From the NCBI GenBank assembly GCA_963576725.1, contig OY755242.1, forward strand, positions 59,936,480-60,000,479: 64,000 nt of DNA. The letters run 5' to 3'. Of this stretch, positions 13,001 to 25,800 are shown piece by piece. The notes under the pieces are model-generated. The model had not been told where the DNA came from. It saw nothing but the letters and a program-made list of their open reading frames with translations, and searched no databases. This DNA is from Azorinus chamasolen (Eukaryota; Mollusca; Bivalvia; Cardiida; Solecurtidae). The first letter of the stretch is position 1; each line of letters begins with the position of its first letter. The position numbers and the translations under genes were made by a program.

Positions 13001-14658
13001 TATGAACAACCCATTTTCAGCGTGATGAGGATTAAACCCACCCACCCCACCAAAGGCTCAAATCTGACCAATCAAGAACTTGAGAACAAACTCAGACTCA
13101 ACTAAAACGTTTTATAAGCATGGAACCAGATCTATATACAATTTCTTAAGCAAAAAGAGCAGACCCTGATCTGACCCTGAACTGGGTCTACTCTGTTTGC
13201 AATGGCGTAGAAAGGCGTATTTATTGAGTAAAGGATTAATGTTAACGCGTATTTAAGACATTTGCCAACAGTGTAGACCCTGATCAGGATCTGTACTGTT
13301 TGTCATAAAATCATTTTTCTTAGTGATAAATGTTGATACAGTCTTTGTTCAGTTAATATTGTGAAAGTGAGTTGCAAGGTTTTTAATTATTCAGCAGAAT
13401 AAGGGTAAATCATTTACTCCATGAAATAATGATGATATGAACATTTATCAGCAAATCGTATATGAACTCGGGATTTTTTGGTGGTGACAAATTGGATGCA
13501 CAGCCCCACAAGCAAATAGAGCAGACCATGGCCAGATAGCTTCTACAGGAGTAGTCTAATCTTGATCTACTCTGTTTGCAAAGGCGTTGAAAGGCATATC
13601 TATGGAGTAAAGAGTTCTACTAGTATTGCCGTGACCTCGACATTTTCCCCAGTAACTCTTAGTTGAGAGAGGATTTGAAAGACTTGCAATGGATTATAGT
13701 GTCACTCAAATTCCGCATTTGTCGAGTTTTGTATGGTTATCTACCTTTATCAACAACAGACATTGACATAAAGTAGTACCTTTATCTGATCTATAAAACA
13801 TCAACCAGTTTGGACCACGTGGAGAGGTATGAATCGCTACTGAATATTCAGTTAACCTTCAACTACATAGACGCGCTTGTTTACGCTTTTGCAAACAGAG
13901 TAGAGTCACATCAGACGGCCCCTGTCAGGGCCTGCTCTGTTTGCATATGGAATAATATAGATCTGATTCTACAGATTCTATCATAATTAAACTTTCCAAT
14001 GTCCATTGTGCAATAGACATTCATGAATTGATGTCATTATTTCTTGCATGAATATTCAGTGAGTAAAGGGTTACCTCTCGAGCTCTTGTATGTTGTATGG
14101 AGACTACGAAGACATAAATGAGTAAAATTAACAAATAATAGGAATGGGCTGGTCTCAAAATCGTATCGACGACAATTATCGGTAAACAACAGCCTCTCTG
14201 AGTCGATAAATAAATAAATGAATACAGTAAAATCTCGATTATTCGAACAGTAAAAGCTCGATTATTCGAACATTAAAATACGTGTCATTATCGATCTTTA
14301 AGACAGGTGACAGCTTAATGCATGGTGAATGTCATGTAGAAAGTTCCATTCTAAGCTTTCTGCATGACTTTCACCCCGCATTAAGCAGCCACCTGCCTAA
14401 AAGGGTCTACATTCGTCTATACAATATTTTTCGAAAAATAGAGATTAACTGTGTTTTACCTAAGTCCGAAGTCATCGCACTTTCTATGATTCAACGCTTA
14501 ATGAATATTAATTAATTGATTTTCATAATAGTACTATCAACAAAGACATTGTTATCATGACAGAAACACGATCATGAAAAGACGGCTACTACAGGAGCCA
14601 TCTTATCTGGGTCTACTCTATTTGTAAATTCGTAAAGCATTTAATAAAAGGCTCTGAG

Positions 14659-14736
<78 letters not shown>

Positions 14737-17700
14737 AACAGAAAAATGCAGAGACAGACAGACAGTTTGATAAAAATTGAGAGATACAGTAGAGTAATGT
14801 CGATCTTCATGCGAATAGATAAACATAAATTACACATTACCTTAAGAGAGTTTACCCTTATAAATGTATGTTTATAGTCAGCTAGAGCAAGCACACGTTT
14901 GAATGGGGTGGAGACAATATGTTACATTTGTATCCAGCTGGAATGTTTACCAAATCTATATCACTGCCAGCCCCGAGCAAACACAACCTAGCACGTTCAC
15001 TGTGTCATTCCCCAGTGAACTTCTTAAAGCGTAAGTCACTGACAAAAGGCTACATTATAATAATGTCGAATTTTGAATAACATTACTTTTATACTTTTTC
15101 AATATTGGTTTTATTGGTTGTACCTATAGCATTCTTACGTAGTGTATTTTAAATGGGGTATTTACACTGTCGTTTGTGAAGCTAAGTGACACGCATAAGT
15201 TAATAACTCTTTAGCTAGTATCGTCTGCACACGTTGTCGTCTGCTACAAATGTCGTTTGTTTAATACTCTCCCATTAGCTTAAAAAACAAACAAACGACA
15301 TTACCACAGTAACAAACAGTTTGGACCCTGATGAGATACCGAGTTGCTCGACGTTTCATCTGGATCCGAACTGTTTGCGTAAGTAATCACAAATACGACA
15401 TTGACAGCGAAGAGTTAAGCCCTTTCATCTATAACACTTTTAGCAAGTGTCGTCTGCAAATTTTGTCGTCTGTCTCAAATCTTAGAGTACGCATTTATTT
15501 CATTTCTTTTCCAGAAAACATGTTTACATTGTTTAACAGATCGATACTTTATTAGAAACTGACTTCTTTGGCGTCACGTGTGGATCTAAATTAGGTGAAA
15601 GATGATTAAAAATGCATTCATGGTTTAATAAGGGTTATCCCATTAAAGCCCTGATTTCTTTAAAAGGTACGGAGTGATATTCGTAGCAAAAAAGATCAAA
15701 ATTCAAAGCGTTCTTGCTTGATCAATATCTTCATTAAATTTACGTTTAAGTTTCCTGTTTAGGATTGGGAAGACTTTTGGAAGTAGCAGACGATATTTGA
15801 AGCAGACGACATTTGTAGTTCTACGCGCAATCGCCCAATAGCTTCAACATTTTCAAGTAATTTAACCATATACCTGATATAAACACTTTTTCATGCCGTT
15901 CCAAATAGAGTAGATCCAGATCAATCTACTCCTGTAGGAGCCGTCTGACCAGGATCTGTTCTGTTTGCTTATGAAATTATACAGATATAATTATACAGTT
16001 TCTGTCATGTTCACAAAATGCCCTTGTTCATGATGCCACACACACTTCAGCTAACTAATATTATAAGGCTACATACGCTCTGATCAGTGTAGTTCTTACA
16101 TCCATGTTCTAAGCAGTGCGATAGTACAGTATTTACAAAATTCAGTATTTTACTATTGTTTTAGTGCAGTCTTTAAATTTCAGATTAACAGCGGTGGTCT
16201 TGGCTTTATGTGTAATATAAATTAATGTGATAACGAAATGAATATGTGATATGTATATGATGTCGTCTCGTATAACTCTGTAAAGAGTGGCTTTGTATAT
16301 GTGCATAGTCTTTTAATATTGCTTTGTAATGCCTGTATATATACATTGATGAGACATTAATGAACAAATAAACTACATTCATTATTTCTCACATGGATAT
16401 TGATGAGGGAAAGTGTCAAATTACACCTTACACCGTCATTATTTCAAATCTACACAATGAAATTAAAAGATAAAGTAAAACTTCCCTAAATCGATCACTC
16501 ATTGTCGATGTCTGAGACAGACGGCAGCTTAACCCTTTCCCTGTTCTGTATTTATTACAAATTTCAATACCTACTGAATATTCATAGGCAAAATAGTTAT
16601 AATGAAATGCATAAGGTAGAACATTGTAACCAATTTAGAAAGTAAAGATAAAGAACTATCAAGTTCCATTAGCAAACAGGGCAGACCCTGATCAGACGGC
16701 TATAGGAGCCGTCTGATCTGGATCTACCCTGTTTGCAAATACGTGAAAACACGTTATCAATATTCATCTATGGAATAATGACATCATGAATATTTGTAAG
16801 CTTTTTTAATGTGTACTTTTCAAGGAATTGATTTGCTTTGACAAAAGCTGTAGAATCAGATCTCTATCATGTCAAAAGCAAATAGAGCAGACCCTGATCA
16901 GACGACTCCTATAGAATTGCAGGGTAAATGTCACGCATTTTCATCTAGAAGATTCTGCTTTCAAAAGGTGAAAACGGGAATGCTGTTTAAAACAATTGCA
17001 CATCTGACTTCAAAGGAAACTATTTCAATAAACTAAAATATCAAAGAGTGTTAATTGACGGAAATCTATATATCTATTTAGATACATTTAAAAGAAATAT
17101 TTTCTACCCAATTATTCGTAAATGATGGTATTTACAGACGCTAAAATAACCATTGGAATGTTCCTTTGCAAAAGTCTCCCTTTTTCAGCAACGGTGTAAG
17201 ATTAACCAACAGTTTGGATCCAGATTAGACGCCAGGTTATCTATTTTCTATCTAAACTGTCTACAAAGGTGGTTCCTAAATACGTAGCTTTTTAAATAAA
17301 TTGGAATGTGTGACAAGGCTACAGATAAAGGTGCGTGCCCAAATTCTAAAATCGTCATTTCTCCACCACTTGAAGAGACCATTCTGATTCTGAAAGAGTG
17401 AACACATGTGCAGTATAGGGTTGGTGGAGAAATAAATACAATGTAACTATTATATTGTTGAAAATGTTGAAATTAACCCACCCTACCTGGACCTCTGTGT
17501 GATTACCCTTTTGAAAAGAGTTTGGGAATCCAAACTGATTGTGCTCTCGGCGTTAAACCCATTCCCCCATAGGCTATTTTTACTGTTTAGATCCATCCTT
17601 TTTTAATAAATCTACTGAAAAGGAGCAGTTACTTGAGAAAATGAAACTTTTAAAATTGTGCAGTTTTGAAACCATTGTGATAAATAGAGCATTTGCTCTC

Positions 17701-20700
17701 ATAGAGCAAATGCTCTATTTATCGCAATGGTTTCAGAAAATGACTTTTACAGATGCGTCAAAAAGCCTCAATGTGAGGGAATGGGTTAACCCTTTATCTG
17801 AGGAACATACATGTAAGAAATAATGACACTATGAATATTTATTAGTTTGACTTTTATCATGCACAGGACGTTTTGGTCATGAATCAGATCAATATAATTC
17901 CATAAGCAAACAGAACAGACCCTGATCAGACGGCTTCAACTGGAGCCGCCTGATCTAGGTCTACTCTGTTTGCAAATGTGGTCCTCATCAGATAAAGAGA
18001 TAAAAATGAAATTTCTAAAATTGATGTGGACCGAAATACATTATTCAAATATGTTGACTTATCTACTTATGACGTGACTAATATTTGCAAGTGCTTATGT
18101 AAAGAAAAACATAGCATGTTGAAATCTTTCAATCCATGCATGTCTGTGTTTAGCTGTGTTTGTGAGCACGTCGCCATCGAAATGAAGCAAACTATACGTA
18201 TTTGCACATCAAACAAAAATGTTTGCTGAACCCAATAGTTGAACGTTTAACCTGTATCTGGTTGAAAAAAAATAATGTCCGCTCAATTTAGGATCTAGTG
18301 CAATATTGACTACTTCCGATTCGACCAACCTTTTGAGAAACTATTGACCGAGTGTCAAACAGCTTGGATCCTGATGAGACGCCGATTTACTCGGCGTCTC
18401 ATCAGGATCCACGCTGTTTGCAAATGCGTATCAAGTCACGGATAGGGCTATAATGGTTAAATGGTTATAGGATTTTGATGTAAAATCAATGAATCTGTAA
18501 TAAAAGTCTGGCATTGTGTTTATTCTTTGTTTAGGCAACAGTAAATCCCTTAAGCTGGCAAACACAATATACGACTTAATTAAATATAAATTAGATTGTA
18601 ATTTGATTCGTGATTTTGCAATCTCTAACGAGTTCATTGACAAAATACAAATATCGTGGATGATATATGTGCGAAGAAAAGCTTGGATTCCATCAGTGTT
18701 ACAAGCTTTGGATGTAATGTATGCAATAATATAAACCTTACTCTGGGTTTTCAACCTTTAACCCTTTACCCCATGAATGTTCATGTAAGGAATAATGATA
18801 TCATGAATATGTATAAGCTGAATTTTTATGAAGGTATATGAACACATGCTTTTTTTGTCGTGACAGAAACTGTTGAATTTGAACTTTGAACTTTGAACTT
18901 TTATTTCGATAACTGTTTAAGGCCCATTTTAGTGGGCAACATTAACAAATTCACATACAAATCACACAAGCAATAAATTGTCACGCGGGAATAAACTTAC
19001 GTACATTTTAACCAGTAATACTTTATGTATGTATACATGTAGTTCTAAAATATCAAAAGACTGAGAAATCAAAAATTAACAAAGTAGTTACTATATTATA
19101 TGAGCATGCATGTAAACATATAGGTTACTCAAAACTCTCCAAAAAAGGGAATTAGGGAAAGATAAGATATTCCATAAGCAGCTAGAGCATAATATGATCA
19201 GACACCTGTAACTGGAGTCGTCTGATCTGGATCTACTCTGTTTGCCTGTTTGCAAAGGCGTTAACAAGCGTATATATCAGGTAAATGTTAAACTCGGTGA
19301 GCATAATGCACCATTGGATTCAACTTCAGTCCATGTTTGTTTCTTAACATTTTACTCCATAAATATGCCTTTCTATGCCTTTGCAAACAGAGTAGACCCA
19401 CATCAGACGGCTCCTATTGGAGCCGTCTGATCAGGGTCTGTTCTTGTTGCCTCTGGAATTATAAAGGTTCTATATTCTACAGTTTCTGCTTTGACACTTT
19501 TTTATGTGTAAATATGGAAAGATACAAAAATGAATCTAATTCATATTCATGACGTCATTCTTTCTTACATGAATATTCATAGAGTAAAAAGTTGACCCTT
19601 TACTCCATGAATATTCATGGCAGATTCTACCCATTATGAACATTGAATAGCTGGTTCATACTTTTATACAAAACAAATGAATGCGGTTGAACTCCGATAT
19701 CTCGAACTCGGACAACTCGAATTTCTGGATAACTAGAATTAAAAATTCGGTATTACCAAAATTTACAATACAGAAATTTTCTAAAATGTGCCACTACGCA
19801 AATCTAGAAACACATGCGACAGCTTATAGCAAGTCAAACACATGCGACAGCTTATAGCAAGTCAAACACATGCGACAGCTTATAGCAAGTCAAACACATG
19901 CGACAGCTTATAGCAAGTCAAACACATTAGACAGCTTATAGCAAGTCAAACACATGCGACAGCTTATAGCAAGTCAAACACATGCGACAGCTTATAGCAA
20001 GTCAAACACATGCGACAGCTTATAGCAAGTCAAACACATGCGACAGCTTATAGCAAGTCAAACACATGCGACAGCTTATAGCAAGTCAAACACATGCGAC
20101 AGCTTATAGCAAGTCAAACACATGCGACAGCTTATAGCAAGTCGAAAGGTACGAGATCTACATTAAGCTTTGAACTATGTTTTGTATTTTTATGGTCCCT
20201 TGAATTTCGAGACGCCGAAGTTCAACTGTACATAGCTAGATTAGATGCCATACAAGCATATCTAAGATATTCTGTAAGCAAACGGAGTATACCCTGGTCA
20301 GACGGCTCCTCCAGGGACCGTCTGATGTGGGTCAATTATGCTTGCAATGACACCAAAAGGCGCCTCTATGGAGTAAAGGGTTACATGTAATAAACACAAT
20401 GGCGATATCGACCATTTTTGAACACCTAAAGGGAAGTAACTCTATGCCTTGTCTGAAGCATAACTGCTTGCTACTTTTGTTACGAGTTCCACTATAGCGT
20501 GTTATCCCCCCCTCCTCTCTGTGTCTCTCTGTGTGTCTATCTGTGCCCTCTGTCTGTGTGTGTGTCTCTCTCTCTCGCTGTGTGTCTCTGTGTGTCTCTG
20601 TCTCTGGATGCCTGTTTGTCTGTCCATCTGTCTGTCTATGTGTGTGTGAGTGTCTCTCTACACCCCCCCTTCTTTCTTGGGCGTCCATTTAGCCCATAGT

Positions 20701-22822
20701 AGGCAGCAACGGATGTTAACCGACACAAACAAACAAATAGCGTGTTATTAAATATGACCCGGCCTCCTCAAATATTGTTGGGTAATTTGACCATGTTGCT
20801 AAAACAAATATTAGCATTATTGCGAACTCATGTTTATGAAATATTAAATAGCGCTTTAAATCCTTTGCCTGCTAGTCGTGACCTAGTTAGTAATTGCAAA
20901 CAACGTAGATCCAGATGAGGTACCGAGTAACTCTGCATTTCATCAGGATCCAACCTGTTTGACACTCGATCAATAGTTGCTCAGAAGATTGAACGTGTCA
21001 TAAGTAGGTGAAAAATGTTACAGTTCAGAGTTTAACTCATGCAGTGCGGGACACGAGTCACTAATATCCTTTGCAAACAGTGTAGATCCAGATGAGAGGG
21101 CTCCTAGAGGAGCCCTCTCATCAGGGTCTGCACTGTTTGTCATGTTACACTTTCTATAGAAATATCCCTAAATATTCACCATAAGTTTTGCCTGTTTGAA
21201 TTTTGGAACAGTCCATTTGAAAATTCAGCATTGTAATACCATTTTCATAACAGGCTGAGGGTTAAAAACATTGATTATGTTGAGTGTCTGTTTTCATGAC
21301 GGATATGTATCAGATGGATACGTTTAATATGTTGTATGTTTTATTGATGTAATCAAACGCTGTCTGATACCTTAAACAAACACAAAATAAATTAATCATA
21401 CTATGATAAAGGCCATAGTAACATAACATAAACTGAAAAAGTGCTGTTAAATGTTTTCTGATATTATTCAGGAAACCTGTCTTAAGCGACCATCAGGAAG
21501 AAGTCTAATTCTGGGTATTTAAGGCAGGTAGCAGCTTAATACAGGTCGAAATTAATACAGAAAGTTTTATTGATGTAATCAAACGCTCTGATACTTTAAA
21601 CAAACACAAAATAAATTAAGCATACTATGATAAAAGCCATAGTAACATAACATAGACTGCAACAGTGCTGTTAAATGTTTTCTGATATTATACAGGAAAC
21701 CTGTTTTAAGCGACCATTAGAAAGAAGTCTAATTCTGGGTATTTAAGGAAGGTAGCAGCTTAATACATGTCGAAAGTAATTTCCATTTTTTCCCTGCATT
21801 AAGCAACCACCTGTTTTTGAGACTGATGCCCAACCAATCAATGGTCGCTTAAAACAGGTTCTACTGTAGTTGAAGCAATATCCATCAATGACGTCATACA
21901 CTATTTATCATGATATAAGACACATGCGCCTTTGCATTTTGTAAATAAGATAACTATGTGTTAAAATGGTGACAACATGCCTATTAATGGGTATGCATTA
22001 AACTCAAATTTTAGTGTTAGATACAATAAGTTTCGATGTCTAATCTTTAAGAATTACCTTATAATCCGTTCCCTCATATAAACGCTTTTTCATAGATCAA
22101 GATAAAGCAATATTTGTCAGTACAAGCTTATTATATAGAGCAAGATTTGTCAACACAAGCTTGGAAAATAAAACAAGATTGTCAGAGCAATTTGTATATA
22201 GAACAAGATTTGTCAAAATATTCTTTGTAAATAGAGCAATATTTGTCAGAGCAAATTTGACATATAGAGCAAGATTTGTCTGAATAAACTTGGTAAATAA
22301 GGCAATATTTGTCTGAACAAATTTGGTAATAGAGCAAAATTTGTCAACAAAAACATGGTAAATAAAGGCAATATTTGTCAGAGCAAATTTGGTAATAGAG
22401 CAAAAAATTTCAACACAAACATGGTAAATATGGCAATATTTGTCAGAGCAAATTTGGTATGTAGAGCAAGATATGTCAACACAAACATGATAAATAAAAA
22501 CAATATTTGTCAGAGCAAATTTGATATATAGAGCGAGATATGTCAACTCAAACTTGACTATATATAGGGAATTTGTCAACTTAAACTTAATAGTGAAGCA
22601 ACATTAGTCAGCGCAAACTTAATACAATAGAACCCCTCTTAATCGGAATTCTAGTAGATAAGTTTTTGAATACTTTTAGGCAGGAGGCTGCTTAATGCAG
22701 GGTGAAGAAAGCTCCTAAAGGAGTTTTCTGCATGACTTTCACCCTGTATTAAGCCGCCACCTATCCACAAGACCGATATTTATACTATATACCGAATGCC
22801 TGGTTTATGGGTGGTGTGTGTG

Positions 22823-22868
<46 letters not shown>

Positions 22869-25800
22869 GGGGGTATACTGTTTGTAGGGGAAAGATAATG
22901 ATATCAGCACATACTTGCTCTTAACCCATTGCACGCTAGAAGTAAAATTGCAATGGCCTATGCAATTATTTTGGACCAAAATGGGGCGCCAATTAACTCA
23001 TTATGTCTCCCCCCATATTTATATGGGGGAGACATATTGTTTTCGTGAGAGTTGTCCGGACGATAACTTCAATATGCCTGATGCCAGTTGATTGAAACTT
23101 CATATATGGATAGAGCATAATGAGAGGAAGTGTCATGCACAAGGTCCATAACTCTGGCTTCACGAATATAGGAGTTATTGCCCCCTTGTAAAAAAACACA
23201 CACTTTTTTGTCCGGACAATAACTCCTATATGGCTCATGTCATTGGATTGAAACTTCATATATGGAAAGAGCATAATGAGAAAAAGTGTCATGCACAAGG
23301 TCCATAACTCTGGCTTCACTAATATAGGAGTTATTGCCCTTTGTAAAAAAAATTCACACTTTTTGTCAGGACGATAACTCCTATATGGCTCATGCCATTG
23401 GATTGAAACTTCATATCTGGAAAGATCATGACGAGAGGAAGTGTCATGCACAAGGTCCATAACTCTGGCTTCACTAATATAGGAGTTATTGCCCATTGTA
23501 AATAAAATCACACTTTTTTGTCCGGACGATAACTCCTATATGGCTCATGCCATTGGATTGAAACTTCATATCTGGAAAGATCATGACGAGTGGAAGTCTC
23601 ATGCACAAGGTCCATAACTCTGACTTCACTAATATAGGAGTTATTGCCCCTTGTAAAAAAATTCACACTTTTTTGTCCGGACTATAACTCCTATATGGCT
23701 CATGCCATTGGATTGAAACTTCATATATGGAAAGAGCATAATAAGAGAAAGTCTCATGCACAAGGTCCATAACTCTGGCTTCACTAATATAGGAGTTATT
23801 GCCCCTTGTAAAAAAATTCACACTTTTTTGTCCGGACGATAACTCCTATATGGCTCATGCCATTGGATTGAAACTTCATATCTGGAAAGATCATGATTAG
23901 AGGAAGTGTCATGCACAAGGTCCATAACTCTGGCTTCAATATAATTGGAGTTATTGCCCTTTGTAAAAAAAAAATCACATTTTTTTGTCAGGACGATAAC
24001 TCCTATATGGCACATGCCATTGGAGTGAAACTTCATACATGGAAAGATAATAATACGAGAAAGTGTCATGCATAAGATCCTTAACTGGGGCTTCAATAAA
24101 TTTAGAGTTATTGCCCCTTGTACATTTGTTTAACGCTTTCTTGTCCGGACGATAACTCCTACATGGCTCTTGCCATCGTATTGAAACTTCATACATGGAG
24201 AGAGCATGATGAGAGAAAGTGTCATGAACAAGGGCCATAACTCTTGCTTCAATACTTTTGGAGTTATTGCCCTTTGTTACATTTTTGGCCGATCAATAAT
24301 TCCTGTTCGACTGATGCTATTGGAATGACATTTTATTTATGGAAAGGGCATGATGAAAGTAAGTGTCATGCACAAGGGCCATCACTCTGGTATCAATATT
24401 TTTGGAGTTATTAGCTGTTATCATTTTGTTTGGAAAGTGCATAATGAGCGGAAGTATCAATCATCAGGTCCATAACATTTTTAGTGATTTCCCTTTACAT
24501 ATTGTTTTTATTAGAAGGGAGACATCCGTTTTTGTGACATAAACCTCTAGTTGAAATTGAAACTGTTTGACACCCTGACCGCATTAACTGTTTGACACCC
24601 TGACCGTATTGTTGTACAGAAAGTTAACTTCGAGGATTGCAGCTGATGACAATTTGCAGAATACAATATGTTTTAACCATGCCATTTATAGAAATTCCGC
24701 TTCTATGTACATTGCACTTAATGTAAACTATTAAAACTGTATTAAGTACGTGTTATTTTGTTTGTGTTACCCCTTTCCCTCATATTGGCGCCTTTTGACA
24801 ACTCTGTAAAAATCACATTTTGAAACCAATGCATAAATAAAACATTTTCTCCATAAGATCTTAGAACTACTTCCAATGCTTTGACTATTTTGAGAACCTA
24901 CTGGTCGAGCTACACAGCGTTTCATCTTGATCCAGGCTGTTTGTAAATTGAATTGACCCTTTACCTTATATAAATGTCACCTAATTGAACGTTTTTTGAG
25001 CGGCTGTCACCCATTGAACGTTCTTTGAGTGACTATCATCCATTCAACTTCCTTTGAGTGACTGTTACCCATTGAACGTTCTTTGAGTGGATGTCGCCTA
25101 TTGAAGTTCCTTGAGAGTTGTCTGTCTGTCCGTGTGTCTGTCTGTCTGTCCGTCACACTTTTTGTCCGGACGATAACTTCAATATGCCTGATGCTAGTTG
25201 ATTGAAACTTCATATATGGAAAGAGCATAATGAGAGGAAGTGTCATGCACAAGGTCCATAACTCTGGCTTCACTAATATAGGAGTTATTGTCCCTTGTAA
25301 AAAAATCACACTTTTTGTCCGGACGATAACTTCAACATGTGATGCCAGTTGATTGAAACTTCATATATGGAAAGAGCATAATGAGAGGAAGTGTTAGCAC
25401 AAGGACCATAACTCTGGTTTCACTAATATAGGAGTTATTGCCCCTTGTAAAAATGCATTTTTTTTGTCCGGACGATAACTCCTATATCATACACAAGGTC
25501 CATAACTATCGCTTCACTAATAATGGAGTTATTGCCCTTGTAATTTTCCCCCAATTTTTTGTCCGGACGATAACTCCTATATGGCTCATGCCATTGGATT
25601 GAAACTTCATACATGGAAAGATCATGATAAGAGAAATTGTCATGCTTAAGGTTCATAACTCTGGCTTCACTAATATTGGAGTTATTGCCCTTCGTAAGAA
25701 ACCACCTTTTTTGTCAGGATGATAACTCCTATATGGCACATGCCATTGGAGTGAAACTTCATACATGGAAAGATCATGATAAGAGAAAGTGTCATACATA

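Noticed and set aside
14613..14894. Leu/Ser-rich minus-strand frames
   Set aside because: Caused by the (GA)n microsatellite.
22097..22579. 160-codon minus-strand frame
   Set aside because: Made of ~60-bp tandem units and A/T-rich text.
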